64,000 bases of DNA, from NCBI GenBank assembly GCA_949358305.1, contig OX442324.1:8591601-8655600 (forward strand), given 5' to 3'. The position numbers and the translations under genes were made by a program. Numbering within the stretch: the stretch's first letter is position 1; each line of letters opens with the position of its first letter. A model generated the notes under the pieces. The model did no database searches. It was not told the DNA's origin and was given only the letters and a program-made list of their open reading frames with translations. Shown here piece by piece: positions 1 to 11,500 of the stretch. This stretch comes from Strigamia acuminata. Taxonomy: Eukaryota > Arthropoda > Chilopoda > Geophilomorpha > Linotaeniidae.

Positions 1-978
1 CGAGACGTGGTCTGTTGCGCCACAATCAACGATCCACTCGTGGGATTGGAGGAAATGCACAGTCGGTGCTGTAACAACTGGTGGCGCAGACAAGAGGTAC
101 GCAGCATCACGTCGCGGGCGGGAAATTTCACGGTTTTGACCACCGGGTTGCTGAGAATTGGTTCCCTTCCGTCGTCGGCTTTTGCTGCGAGATCGACCTT
201 GTAGTGCAGCTGCCGGTTGCTGTTCCTTCGATTGTCGGCGCGGAAAAGGGCATTTGTTCGCGTAGTGGCCCATCTGATCGCAATTGAAACAACGAATTTG
301 CGATAGTGGACGAGGGTTGCGAGATTGACTGCGGTTGCGATTGTCCGCGGCGAATGCCGACGTCTTCTTCGCATCGTGGTCGGATTTCGACTTCAAACGA
401 AGGTATTCCGACAAGAGCTGTTCGGAGACTTTGGCCGGGGTAAAATTCGCCAACGGCCAATGATAAATGGAGAACGTTGCCTGGTCGTAATCCGCTGGAA
501 GAAAATCGAGGTACTGGTAGGCCTGATGTCGAGGGAGAATGTCCTCTCCGATGTCCTTCAATTGACGAACCATCAGGTCTACACGCCCCAGGAAATCGGG
601 CATCTCCTCGTTCGGCTCTAGTTTCAATTGCAAGAACTGTCGGCGCATAGCTGCCTGACGGGCGAGTGAACTGGGGGCGTAGATCTTGGCGAGCATGTCC
701 CATTGTTCCTTCGGTGTCTCGCAGCCATCGAGTGCCGACTGTTTGGCTTCGGATACCAAACAATAAATGGTTCCTAGGGCTCGTTCCTTCCGACGTTGAT
801 ATTTGCGTTTCTCCTTGTCATCCGCCGTCTTCAGAAAATCCTCCTCGCCGTCTTCTGTGACGTGATGCCACAGGCCTTCACTTTTGAGCAACATCTTAAC
901 TGTTCGTTGCCATTGTTCGTAGTTGCCGGTCGTCAGGACCGGTACACGTCCCGACGTCGCTTCGGAAGCCTTTTGCAT
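1..978 (-). CDS. Copia-A gag-pol, third copy, 5' (gag) part only
   Basis: This is the N-terminal 326 codons of the same polyprotein as at 2295-7202. It starts at the ATG at 978 and runs open off the left edge. The sequence from position 1 matches that from 6225 onward. It contains the Gag domain, the zinc knuckle and the start of the protease region. Confidence 0.85.
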   Translation of the reverse strand, partial: MQKASEATSGRVPVLTTGNYEQWQRTVKMLLKSEGLWHHVTEDGEEDFLKTADDKEKRKYQRRKERALGTIYCLVSEAKQSALDGCETPKEQWDMLAKIYAPSSLARQAAMRRQFLQLKLEPNEEMPDFLGRVDLMVRQLKDIGEDILPRHQAYQYLDFLPADYDQATFSIYHWPLANFTPAKVSEQLLSEYLRLKSKSDHDAKKTSAFAADNRNRSQSRNPRPLSQIRCFNCDQMGHYANKCPFPRRQSKEQQPAAALQGRSRSKSRRRKGTNSQQPGGQNREISRPRRDAAYLLSAPPVVTAPTVHFLQSHEWIVDCGATDHVS

Positions 979-1689
979 GATTGCGGAGGAAAAATCGTCA
1001 AAAAATTTCCGAAAATCGAAGCACAATTAACGAAATCGAAGCACTTTTCACTCGAAGCACTCGAAGCACTACCGACGCACACACAAACGTTGTTCGAAGC
1101 GGAAAGACCTCGACGGGGAGCCAATGCTAAAATTGGCTTGAAAACCTTAGACAAGTGTCCCCCTAACGTCCTTTATGACCACCTGGGGCCGCGGGAATGT
1201 TAGGTGGCGCAGGGCTCAGCCTTGTCTAAGAATACAGTGACGCTTGCCCAGATTTGGACGAAGGGCGCCAAGGATTCTAATTGACCCACACCAAAAAACT
1301 TAAAACTAACAAATAAATTCGAAATCTGAAATAAAAAGAAGGAGAAGTTGATGAATCTGTATGCACAGACGTCCCTGTGCACACCGCGCATAAAAAAAAG
1401 CGGAATTCTTCAAAAGATCGCCGACCGATTTCGAAAATCGGAAAAAAAAATCGCCGTCAGATTGTGAAAATCGGGAAAAACTTCTGAAAAAAATTCGCCG
1501 TACACCGGGGTACTAAGCGAGATGAAGTTCTATGTGGCCACACTGTACTCCGGGGTACAAAGTGTGTCGAGACATCGGAAATTCGGCGAAAAACTGGAAA
1601 TAAACAAAAATTTCTGCACAAATCGCGAAAAAATCGCGAAATTTACGGAAAATTAGTGAAAAAAACGAGGCACTGGTGTCTTTCCAGGC

Positions 1690-1700
1690 CTCTGCTACCA
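1690..1700 (-). promoter_or_regulatory. Copia-A primer binding site, copy 1
   Basis: The minus strand reads TGGTAGCAGAG, two bases inside the LTR edge. It is complementary to the 3' end of insect initiator tRNA-Met (ends CTCTGCTACCA). The same site is found at 7914-7924 and 14138-14148. Confidence 0.8.
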
Positions 1701-1702
1701 CT

Positions 1703-2248
1703 TGTAGCTCTGTGGCGCAATAAATGCACGATAAATCGTGCTGGAAGCGTGAAAATAACGCGCTCACGGCAATGCATGAGCTGGAAAAATTGCCGTGATG
1801 CGTTAACGCGAGTTCGGGTCTGTATTGGGCCAGAAAACGCGTGTACCACACTTATAAAGACGTGTGGCACATAAACTAATACTGATAATTAACAAAATAC
1901 ACTTTAATTCGAGAAAACTTACATAATTGATCCAAAAACCATTGGAAAACATAGAGAAACACACTGGCTGTGTGCGCGGCCATTTGCAATGTCCCAGAGA
2001 CATCTGGTGGCCGAAAATGGAAACAATAATAATGAAAAACATAAGGACAAGATAGAGGATGCATGAAACCTAATGTATTGAGTACATTTAACCCGGTATC
2101 ATGCATTCTCCTTACAAACAAGCATGAAAACACTGAATAACCCAGGAAAATGGAAACAATTACCGATAAATGATAAAATAAACATTTTAAAGCCATTTCA
2201 CATCGAAAAACGATTTAATTAGGTGAAAAGCGGTTCCAAAGTCCAACA
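1703..2248 (-). repeat. Copia-A LTR, copy 1
   Basis: The minus strand runs from TGTTGGAC to GCTACA, that is TG...CA ends, 546 bp. It contains a TATA-like CTTTATAAG. A purine tract (GAAGGAGGGAAT) abuts its 5' end on the internal side at 2249-2260, so it serves as the 3' LTR of the 2249-7926 unit. It also lies next to the primer binding site of the partial unit on the left. Confidence 0.88.
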
Positions 2249-2294
2249 ATTCCCTCCTTCGATGTAAAATGTCGGTGTTGAATGATCGAAAAAG

Positions 2295-5200
2295 TTACTT
2301 CGAGACGAAAATCCGGGATAATAAATTTCGAAGACGCTCTGAACTGAGCCACTTGGTGAAAATGTCGGATACATTTATCTCACCCGGAATCTTGCGGAGT
2401 TCGAAACAACCGGCAATATGCCACTCACGAAGCCAGTGAAACTTCACTCGAATATGTTTCGTTTTCGAGTTCTCGATGTCGTTGTTCGTGAACTGAATCG
2501 AGGCGAGGGCATCGGAAAATATGATCGGTTTCGATAATCGACGTAAAGGCGGAAATACTTGATAAATACTGTCCAACCAGTATAATTCTTTGACGATTTC
2601 GACTAATGCCACAAACTCGGCTTCCATGGTGGAGCAAGCAACACTGGTCTGTTTTTTGCAGCTCCAGCCAATGGGCACACTTCCGATGTAGACGATGTAT
2701 CCGCCGAATGATCTCGATGTAGCGATGTCGGAGGCCCAAGAGGCGTCTGTGCAACCCCACAGTTGACTCGAATCGCATTTCGAAAGTTCGATGGAATAAT
2801 CACTCGTATTGGCCACATATCGAAGAACTTGAAGCAAACACTTAATGTGGCTTTGGTCGTAGCAGTTGTTGTACTGAGAGAGAGCGATGACCGAGTATAA
2901 GATGTCGGGACGAGTGCGAGAAGCGAGAAAAAGTAACGATCCGATGAGCGACCGATACGGGAAATCCGGAAGATTGTCCAACGAGCCTTTCACGAGCGTG
3001 GTTCCCGGTGTAACAGGCACTTTAATGAGTGCATCGGACGAAACATTAAACTTTTTGAGGAGTTTATCGATGTAATTGCGTTGAGTCATGAAGACTTTCC
3101 CGTCACGACGCTCGAATTCCACTCCGAGCAACTTGGTTATCGGGCCGAGGTTGACGATTTCGAACTTGCTCGTGATCAATGCAAGAATACGGTCTCGGAT
3201 GTTCTCCGACGCGTAAAATAAAACGATGTCGTCAACGTAAACTAACATGATGGCCGAATGTCCAAATGCGTAAACGCAATTACAAGCCGGAAATTTCTGG
3301 AATCCGAGTCCGGTTAACGTTTCATCGAGCTTTTGGTACCACATGCGCCCCGACTGATGAAGACCGTAAAGCGACTTGGTCAACAACCAGACGTTGTCGG
3401 GCGAGGAACATGTGGCACCGGCGGGAATCCGCATGTAGATTTCGTGGTCGAGGTCGCCGTAGAGGTAGGCACATTTCACGTCGAGATGAGTATCCCTCCA
3501 TCCCAACAAAACGACCAGAAGACAGAAGAAAAATCGGATGAGCACGAAGTTAACTACCGGACTAAAAACTTCATCGAAATCAACGCCCATTGTTTGGCGG
3601 AAACCTTGTGCGACCAGTCTGGCACGGTATCGATGAATTGTCCCGGTGGCGTCCGATTTTAACTTGAAAATCCACTTGCAACCTAGGACTGTCTTATCCG
3701 GTGGACGCGGAACCTCTTTGTAAACCTCGCGCTTCTTGAAAGTAGAAAGCTCCTCGTCGATTGCTTCGGTCCATTTCGGTGCTTCGGGCAATTTAACCGC
3801 TTCGGCATATGTGGCCGGTTCCCGAAAACACATGAAGACACGATGAGGCGACGGTGGAACGTAGGGCATGTGGTGTTCCAAATTGCCGAAAAAAAAAATA
3901 GACTCGTCATACGGTAGCCGATGTGCGAAACAATAAGCGGCGATATCGTTTTGCGACCGCAAGCGGACACCGTGTTCCGGATAATAATAAACGTCGACCT
4001 TGATCTTCCCCGGGATTTGATCTTTCCGGAGATGTTCCTCTCTCCTCCATCCGCTGAAGGGCGAAACGCCGCCAATAAAACTCCAAGGGCAATGAAGAGC
4101 ACGTAAAGGGGCCAAATTAGGCGTACCCGGAGCGGGAATAGGCAAGGCGGCCGCTTCGTCAAGAAGGTCGTCGTCAAAGTCAGAACCCTGTACAGACATC
4201 GCCGTGGTATCGTCAAGACATGGAAGAGTTGGGTAAGAGATCGAACGTCGCAGCTGGGATAAACGCGTGGAACGTATGGTTGGAGAAAATTGGCCATGTC
4301 CTGCAACGGTCGCTGCAGTAACGGAGTCATCGGCAGCGGTCACGGAGCCATCAGGAATAGCCTCACCATCCAGAGGCACGCTTGCAGCGGCGGACGGGGC
4401 AAATGAAGCGAAAGACGGAGCGGTCGAAGCGACAGACTGAGCACGACTGATAATTCCATCATCGTCACTACTGCCGGCGGAAGAATCGTTATCCGAATCG
4501 CGACGTCGTCGAGGCCAAGGTTGAGTTGGGAAATTATCATGAAAAGTGACACGCGACGGGGTGTGGCCACGAGCAGGCTCCTCCATGGGTGGAGCATTGT
4601 CATCCGGATCCGGAACATAAAAGGGCGAGCGCTTAAAGTTCTGCCGCTCGTCGATCTGGACGTGAACGGATTCGGTGACAGTATTCGTAGCCGGATTCAA
4701 AACTCGATAACCGCGAGTACCAGAAGCGTAGCCGACGAGAAATCCCTCCCACGCTCGAGGATCCAGTTTGTTGCGTCCAGGCGCGGTGAAGTGCACCCAG
4801 CACTTGAAACCGATTTTACGAAAATGTCTGACGGAGAGAGCTCGCTGGCGCCACAAAATGTACGGGATTTCGTCGTTGAGCTTCGAATGTGGACTTCGGT
4901 TCTTGATGTACACGAACGTCACAGCAAGTTCGGCCCAAAGCGTATGCGGAAATCCGGTTTCGGATCTAACGGAGCGGAGATAATCGCCCATCGTCCGGTT
5001 CAGGCGTTCGGCGACTCCATTCATCTGTGGGCTCGCGGGGTTGGTCCGTTGCGCAACAATATCCTTGTCGGCGAGATAACGGTCAAAATCCCTTGAAATG
5101 AATTCTCCTCCACGGTCGGTACGAATCGTTTTGATCCGGCAATCGGCTATACGTTCGACACCGGAAACAAAGTCTTTGAACGTAGCGAAAACATCGGATT

Positions 5201-7202
5201 TACGGGCAATCGGGAAAAGCCAGGCATACCTGGTGGCGTCGTCGATAATGGTGAAGGCGAAATTAGCGCCACCAATGGAAGGCAGTCTCGACGGGCCCCA
5301 GACGTCCATGTGAAGCAATTCAAGCGGTTTCGTGGTCGAAGGCGCGGAAATCGGCTTATGCGAAGCACGCGTAGACTTGGCGACACGGCACGTGTTGCAT
5401 GAAAGTTCCTGTCGAACAGCAGCTGGATCAAGTCCGTAAACCTGGGAGTTAGCAGCCAAAGTCCGCATGGCTTTGGTGTGCAGGTGACCCAGTCTGCTGT
5501 GCCACAATCCCGTGGCATCCGCGACGTTGACCGACGTAGTAACCGGTTTAGGAGGTGATGTTGCATTTGACTTAGCAACAGGAGGAGGTGATGTTGCGTT
5601 TGACTTGGCAACGGGAAGAGGAGAGGTGAGGGCATTGGAATACATCCGGATCTGTTGAGGTTGGGATCCGGGAATAGGAGCAGGACTGGTAGGAAAAAGT
5701 GAAGGGACCAGTAAGGTGTTGGAGGAGACGGGCAAGCGGAAATCGGTCATATTGTCAGCCGACTTCGTCTTAGCCTTGTTGGAAGGCTTGGGCAATGCGG
5801 GAAAGTCTTCTTCCTTTGTCACTAGAGTGGTCGGTGTCGGAGTCGGAGGCAACGATGAAACGGGTGGAGAACTCGAAACATTAGTCGGAGCGGCGAATGG
5901 CGAGATAAGCCCATCCACGAAATAAAGTCCAGACTTCTGTTTCGCCCGAAGAACACTTAGTTTGATGTCCGTTTCATACGTATGCAATTCCGAGTTGTGA
6001 ATGTGGATGTGATGTCCGCATTTATCAATCCGAGAAACCGAGATTAAGTTGGCGCCGAAGTCAGGTGCGAATAAGACGTCGCGTAGCATTACGGTGCATT
6101 CGCAGCCATCGATGAGCGACTTGACCGGAACGTCACCTTTGCCTGTGACCTTCGAACTGCCTTGTCCTAACTCGATGTTGAACGGGACAACGGAAACAAA
6201 GTTTGTGAACCATGCTTGAACGTGCGAGACGTGGTCTGTTGCGCCACAATCAACGATCCACTCGTGGGATTGGAGGAAATGCACAGTCGGTGCTGTAACA
6301 ACTGGTGGCGCAGACAAGAGGTACGCAGCATCACGTCGCGGGCGGGAAATTTCACGGTTTTGACCACCGGGTTGCTGAGAATTGGTTCCCTTCCGTCGTC
6401 GGCTTTTGCTGCGAGATCGACCTTGTAGTGCAGCTGCCGGTTGCTGTTCCTTCGATTGTCGGCGCGGAAAAGGGCATTTGTTCGCGTAGTGGCCCATCTG
6501 ATCGCAATTGAAACAACGAATTTGCGATAGTGGACGAGGGTTGCGAGATTGACTGCGGTTGCGATTGTCCGCGGCGAATGCCGACGTCTTCTTCGCATCG
6601 TGGTCGGATTTCGACTTCAAACGAAGGTATTCCGACAAGAGCTGTTCGGAGACTTTGGCCGGGGTAAAATTCGCCAACGGCCAATGATAAATGGAGAACG
6701 TTGCCTGGTCGTAATCCGCTGGAAGAAAATCGAGGTACTGGTAGGCCTGATGTCGAGGGAGAATGTCCTCTCCGATGTCCTTCAATTGACGAACCATCAG
6801 GTCTACACGCCCCAGGAAATCGGGCATCTCCTCGTTCGGCTCTAGTTTCAATTGCAAGAACTGTCGGCGCATAGCTGCCTGACGGGCGAGTGAACTGGGG
6901 GCGTAGATCTTGGCGAGCATGTCCCATTGTTCCTTCGGTGTCTCGCAGCCATCGAGTGCCGACTGTTTGGCTTCGGATACCAAACAATAAATGGTTCCTA
7001 GGGCTCGTTCCTTCCGACGTTGATATTTGCGTTTCTCCTTGTCATCCGCCGTCTTCAGAAAATCCTCCTCGCCGTCTTCTGTGACGTGATGCCACAGGCC
7101 TTCACTTTTGAGCAACATCTTAACTGTTCGTTGCCATTGTTCGTAGTTGCCGGTCGTCAGGACCGGTACACGTCCCGACGTCGCTTCGGAAGCCTTTTGC
7201 AT
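2295..7202 (-). CDS. Copia-A Gag-Pol polyprotein, copy 1
   Basis: This is an uninterrupted 1635-aa copia polyprotein. I chose the ATG at 7202, with A at -3. The frame is open to 7250, but only a TTG begins it there. Domain order is a Gag (UBN2-like) region, a CX2CX4HX4C zinc knuckle (CFNCDQMGHYANKC, about residue 230), an aspartic protease with DCGATDH in place of the usual DSGA, the integrase zinc region and DDE core (LLHMDVWGPS, TIRTDRGGEF, NGVAERLNRT), a Ser/Pro-rich linker, reverse transcriptase (DVKCAYLYGDL, LVYVDDIVLF), and RNase H (TDASWASD, STMEAEFVALVE). The stop lies 46 bp before the LTR. With protease, integrase, RT and RNase H intact, it may be functional. Cleavage would release capsid and enzymes in cytoplasmic particles. 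Confidence 0.95.
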   Translation of the reverse strand: MQKASEATSGRVPVLTTGNYEQWQRTVKMLLKSEGLWHHVTEDGEEDFLKTADDKEKRKYQRRKERALGTIYCLVSEAKQSALDGCETPKEQWDMLAKIYAPSSLARQAAMRRQFLQLKLEPNEEMPDFLGRVDLMVRQLKDIGEDILPRHQAYQYLDFLPADYDQATFSIYHWPLANFTPAKVSEQLLSEYLRLKSKSDHDAKKTSAFAADNRNRSQSRNPRPLSQIRCFNCDQMGHYANKCPFPRRQSKEQQPAAALQGRSRSKSRRRKGTNSQQPGGQNREISRPRRDAAYLLSAPPVVTAPTVHFLQSHEWIVDCGATDHVSHVQAWFTNFVSVVPFNIELGQGSSKVTGKGDVPVKSLIDGCECTVMLRDVLFAPDFGANLISVSRIDKCGHHIHIHNSELHTYETDIKLSVLRAKQKSGLYFVDGLISPFAAPTNVSSSPPVSSLPPTPTPTTLVTKEEDFPALPKPSNKAKTKSADNMTDFRLPVSSNTLLVPSLFPTSPAPIPGSQPQQIRMYSNALTSPLPVAKSNATSPPPVAKSNATSPPKPVTTSVNVADATGLWHSRLGHLHTKAMRTLAANSQVYGLDPAAVRQELSCNTCRVAKSTRASHKPISAPSTTKPLELLHMDVWGPSRLPSIGGANFAFTIIDDATRYAWLFPIARKSDVFATFKDFVSGVERIADCRIKTIRTDRGGEFISRDFDRYLADKDIVAQRTNPASPQMNGVAERLNRTMGDYLRSVRSETGFPHTLWAELAVTFVYIKNRSPHSKLNDEIPYILWRQRALSVRHFRKIGFKCWVHFTAPGRNKLDPRAWEGFLVGYASGTRGYRVLNPATNTVTESVHVQIDERQNFKRSPFYVPDPDDNAPPMEEPARGHTPSRVTFHDNFPTQPWPRRRRDSDNDSSAGSSDDDGIISRAQSVASTAPSFASFAPSAAASVPLDGEAIPDGSVTAADDSVTAATVAGHGQFSPTIRSTRLSQLRRSISYPTLPCLDDTTAMSVQGSDFDDDLLDEAAALPIPAPGTPNLAPLRALHCPWSFIGGVSPFSGWRREEHLRKDQIPGKIKVDVYYYPEHGVRLRSQNDIAAYCFAHRLPYDESIFFFGNLEHHMPYVPPSPHRVFMCFREPATYAEAVKLPEAPKWTEAIDEELSTFKKREVYKEVPRPPDKTVLGCKWIFKLKSDATGTIHRYRARLVAQGFRQTMGVDFDEVFSPVVNFVLIRFFFCLLVVLLGWRDTHLDVKCAYLYGDLDHEIYMRIPAGATCSSPDNVWLLTKSLYGLHQSGRMWYQKLDETLTGLGFQKFPACNCVYAFGHSAIMLVYVDDIVLFYASENIRDRILALITSKFEIVNLGPITKLLGVEFERRDGKVFMTQRNYIDKLLKKFNVSSDALIKVPVTPGTTLVKGSLDNLPDFPYRSLIGSLLFLASRTRPDILYSVIALSQYNNCYDQSHIKCLLQVLRYVANTSDYSIELSKCDSSQLWGCTDASWASDIATSRSFGGYIVYIGSVPIGWSCKKQTSVACSTMEAEFVALVEIVKELYWLDSIYQVFPPLRRLSKPIIFSDALASIQFTNNDIENSKTKHIRVKFHWLREWHIAGCFELRKIPGEINVSDIFTKWLSSERLRNLLSRIFVSK

Positions 7203-7250
7203 GATTGCGGAGGAAAAATCGTCAAAAAATTTCCGAAAATCGAAGCACAA

Positions 7251-7926
7251 TTAACGAAATCGAAGCACTTTTCACTCGAAGCACTCGAAGCACTACCGAC
7301 GCACACACAAACGTTGTTCGAAGCGGAAAGACCTCGACGGGGAGCCAATGCTAAAATTGGCTTGAAAACCTTAGACAAGTGTCCCCCTAACGTCCTTTAT
7401 GACCACCTGGGGCCGCGGGAATGTTAGGTGGCGCAGGGCTCAGCCTTGTCTAAGAATACAGTGACGCTTGCCCAGATTTGGACGAAGGGCGCCAAGGATT
7501 CTAATTGACCCACACCAAAAAACTTAAAACTAACAAATAAATTCGAAATCTGAAATAAAAAGAAGGAGAAGTTGATGAATCTGTATGCACAGACGTCCCT
7601 GTGCACACCGCGCATAAAAAAAAGCGGAATTCTTCAAAAGATCGCCGACCGATTTCGAAAATCGGAAAAAAAAATCGCCGTCAGATTGTGAAAATCGGGA
7701 AAAACTTCTGAAAAAAATTCGCCGTACACCGGGGTACTAAGCGAGATGAAGTTCTATGTGGCCACACTGTACTCCGGGGTACAAAGTGTGTCGAGACATC
7801 GGAAATTCGGCGAAAAACTGGAAATAAACAAAAATTTCTGCACAAATCGCGAAAAAATCGCGAAATTTACGGAAAATTAGTGAAAAAAACGAGGCACTGG
7901 TGTCTTTCCAGGCCTCTGCTACCACT
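7251..7926 (-). other. Copia-A 5' untranslated leader, copy 1
   Basis: This leader lies between the LTR (7927) and the polyprotein. It has the primer binding site at 7914-7924 and then a long leader with many short stems. Near 7397-7421 is a CCCGCGGCCCCAGGTGG block flanked by CCACCT/AGGTGG, which also occurs in the leader of element G at the right edge of the window. No convincing ORF is present. Confidence 0.75.
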
Positions 7927-8472
7927 TGTAGCTCTGTGGCGCAATAAATGCACGATAAATCGTGCTGGAAGCGTGAAAATAACGCGCTCACGGCAATGCA
8001 TGAGCTGGAAAAATTGCCGTGATGCGTTAACGCGAGTTCGGGTCTGTATTGGGCCAGAAAACGCGTGTACCACACTTATAAAGACGTGTGGCACATAAAC
8101 TAATACTGATAATTAACAAAATACACTTTAATTCGAGAAAACTTACATAATTGATCCAAAAACCATTGGAAAACATAGAGAAACACACTGGCTGTGTGCG
8201 CGGCCATTTGCAATGTCCCAGAGACATCTGGTGGCCGAAAATGGAAACAATAATAATGAAAAACATAAGGACAAGATAGAGGATGCATGAAACCTAATGT
8301 ATTGAGTACATTTAACCCGGTATCATGCATTCTCCTTACAAACAAGCATGAAAACACTGAATAACCCAGGAAAATGGAAACAATTACCGATAAATGATAA
8401 AATAAACATTTTAAAGCCATTTCACATCGAAAAACGATTTAATTAGGTGAAAAGCGGTTCCAAAGTCCAACA
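7927..8472 (-). repeat. Copia-A LTR, copy 2 (shared by two units)
   Basis: This is the same 546-bp LTR as at 1703-2248, with no difference seen. It serves as 5' LTR for the unit on its left and 3' LTR for the unit on its right. It has a purine tract at 8473-8484 and a primer binding site at 7914-7924. Confidence 0.88.
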
Positions 8473-8518
8473 ATTCCCTCCTTCGATGTAAAATGTCGGT
8501 GTTGAATGATCGAAAAAG

Positions 8519-11500
8519 TTACTTCGAGACGAAAATCCGGGATAATAAATTTCGAAGACGCTCTGAACTGAGCCACTTGGTGAAAATGTCGGATACATTT
8601 ATCTCACCCGGAATCTTGCGGAGTTCGAAACAACCGGCAATATGCCACTCACGAAGCCAGTGAAACTTCACTCGAATATGTTTCGTTTTCGAGTTCTCGA
8701 TGTCGTTGTTCGTGAACTGAATCGAGGCGAGGGCATCGGAAAATATGATCGGTTTCGATAATCGACGTAAAGGCGGAAATACTTGATAAATACTGTCCAA
8801 CCAGTATAATTCTTTGACGATTTCGACTAATGCCACAAACTCGGCTTCCATGGTGGAGCAAGCAACACTGGTCTGTTTTTTGCAGCTCCAGCCAATGGGC
8901 ACACTTCCGATGTAGACGATGTATCCGCCGAATGATCTCGATGTAGCGATGTCGGAGGCCCAAGAGGCGTCTGTGCAACCCCACAGTTGACTCGAATCGC
9001 ATTTCGAAAGTTCGATGGAATAATCACTCGTATTGGCCACATATCGAAGAACTTGAAGCAAACACTTAATGTGGCTTTGGTCGTAGCAGTTGTTGTACTG
9101 AGAGAGAGCGATGACCGAGTATAAGATGTCGGGACGAGTGCGAGAAGCGAGAAAAAGTAACGATCCGATGAGCGACCGATACGGGAAATCCGGAAGATTG
9201 TCCAACGAGCCTTTCACGAGCGTGGTTCCCGGTGTAACAGGCACTTTAATGAGTGCATCGGACGAAACATTAAACTTTTTGAGGAGTTTATCGATGTAAT
9301 TGCGTTGAGTCATGAAGACTTTCCCGTCACGACGCTCGAATTCCACTCCGAGCAACTTGGTTATCGGGCCGAGGTTGACGATTTCGAACTTGCTCGTGAT
9401 CAATGCAAGAATACGGTCTCGGATGTTCTCCGACGCGTAAAATAAAACGATGTCGTCAACGTAAACTAACATGATGGCCGAATGTCCAAATGCGTAAACG
9501 CAATTACAAGCCGGAAATTTCTGGAATCCGAGTCCGGTTAACGTTTCATCGAGCTTTTGGTACCACATGCGCCCCGACTGATGAAGACCGTAAAGCGACT
9601 TGGTCAACAACCAGACGTTGTCGGGCGAGGAACATGTGGCACCGGCGGGAATCCGCATGTAGATTTCGTGGTCGAGGTCGCCGTAGAGGTAGGCACATTT
9701 CACGTCGAGATGAGTATCCCTCCATCCCAACAAAACGACCAGAAGACAGAAGAAAAATCGGATGAGCACGAAGTTAACTACCGGACTAAAAACTTCATCG
9801 AAATCAACGCCCATTGTTTGGCGGAAACCTTGTGCGACCAGTCTGGCACGGTATCGATGAATTGTCCCGGTGGCGTCCGATTTTAACTTGAAAATCCACT
9901 TGCAACCTAGGACTGTCTTATCCGGTGGACGCGGAACCTCTTTGTAAACCTCGCGCTTCTTGAAAGTAGAAAGCTCCTCGTCGATTGCTTCGGTCCATTT
10001 CGGTGCTTCGGGCAATTTAACCGCTTCGGCATATGTGGCCGGTTCCCGAAAACACATGAAGACACGATGAGGCGACGGTGGAACGTAGGGCATGTGGTGT
10101 TCCAAATTGCCGAAAAAAAAAATAGACTCGTCATACGGTAGCCGATGTGCGAAACAATAAGCGGCGATATCGTTTTGCGACCGCAAGCGGACACCGTGTT
10201 CCGGATAATAATAAACGTCGACCTTGATCTTCCCCGGGATTTGATCTTTCCGGAGATGTTCCTCTCTCCTCCATCCGCTGAAGGGCGAAACGCCGCCAAT
10301 AAAACTCCAAGGGCAATGAAGAGCACGTAAAGGGGCCAAATTAGGCGTACCCGGAGCGGGAATAGGCAAGGCGGCCGCTTCGTCAAGAAGGTCGTCGTCA
10401 AAGTCAGAACCCTGTACAGACATCGCCGTGGTATCGTCAAGACATGGAAGAGTTGGGTAAGAGATCGAACGTCGCAGCTGGGATAAACGCGTGGAACGTA
10501 TGGTTGGAGAAAATTGGCCATGTCCTGCAACGGTCGCTGCAGTAACGGAGTCATCGGCAGCGGTCACGGAGCCATCAGGAATAGCCTCACCATCCAGAGG
10601 CACGCTTGCAGCGGCGGACGGGGCAAATGAAGCGAAAGACGGAGCGGTCGAAGCGACAGACTGAGCACGACTGATAATTCCATCATCGTCACTACTGCCG
10701 GCGGAAGAATCGTTATCCGAATCGCGACGTCGTCGAGGCCAAGGTTGAGTTGGGAAATTATCATGAAAAGTGACACGCGACGGGGTGTGGCCACGAGCAG
10801 GCTCCTCCATGGGTGGAGCATTGTCATCCGGATCCGGAACATAAAAGGGCGAGCGCTTAAAGTTCTGCCGCTCGTCGATCTGGACGTGAACGGATTCGGT
10901 GACAGTATTCGTAGCCGGATTCAAAACTCGATAACCGCGAGTACCAGAAGCGTAGCCGACGAGAAATCCCTCCCACGCTCGAGGATCCAGTTTGTTGCGT
11001 CCAGGCGCGGTGAAGTGCACCCAGCACTTGAAACCGATTTTACGAAAATGTCTGACGGAGAGAGCTCGCTGGCGCCACAAAATGTACGGGATTTCGTCGT
11101 TGAGCTTCGAATGTGGACTTCGGTTCTTGATGTACACGAACGTCACAGCAAGTTCGGCCCAAAGCGTATGCGGAAATCCGGTTTCGGATCTAACGGAGCG
11201 GAGATAATCGCCCATCGTCCGGTTCAGGCGTTCGGCGACTCCATTCATCTGTGGGCTCGCGGGGTTGGTCCGTTGCGCAACAATATCCTTGTCGGCGAGA
11301 TAACGGTCAAAATCCCTTGAAATGAATTCTCCTCCACGGTCGGTACGAATCGTTTTGATCCGGCAATCGGCTATACGTTCGACACCGGAAACAAAGTCTT
11401 TGAACGTAGCGAAAACATCGGATTTACGGGCAATCGGGAAAAGCCAGGCATACCTGGTGGCGTCGTCGATAATGGTGAAGGCGAAATTAGCGCCACCAAT

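Noticed and set aside
128-763. 211-aa minus-strand ORF
   Set aside because: Out-of-frame overlap with Copia-A gag, GC-driven and low in motifs; repeated in each unit.
1198-2248. A longer Copia-A LTR ending at TGTTAGGTGG (1198/7422/13646)
   Set aside because: The initiator-tRNA primer site lies at 1690-1700, so the LTR edge is 1703. The longer block includes the leader, and tandem periodicity alone cannot tell the two apart.
4521-5096. 191-aa plus-strand ORF (and similar plus-strand ORFs within Copia-A)
   Set aside because: These are antisense shadows of the polyprotein, repeated at the same offset in each unit, and without domain-like sequence.
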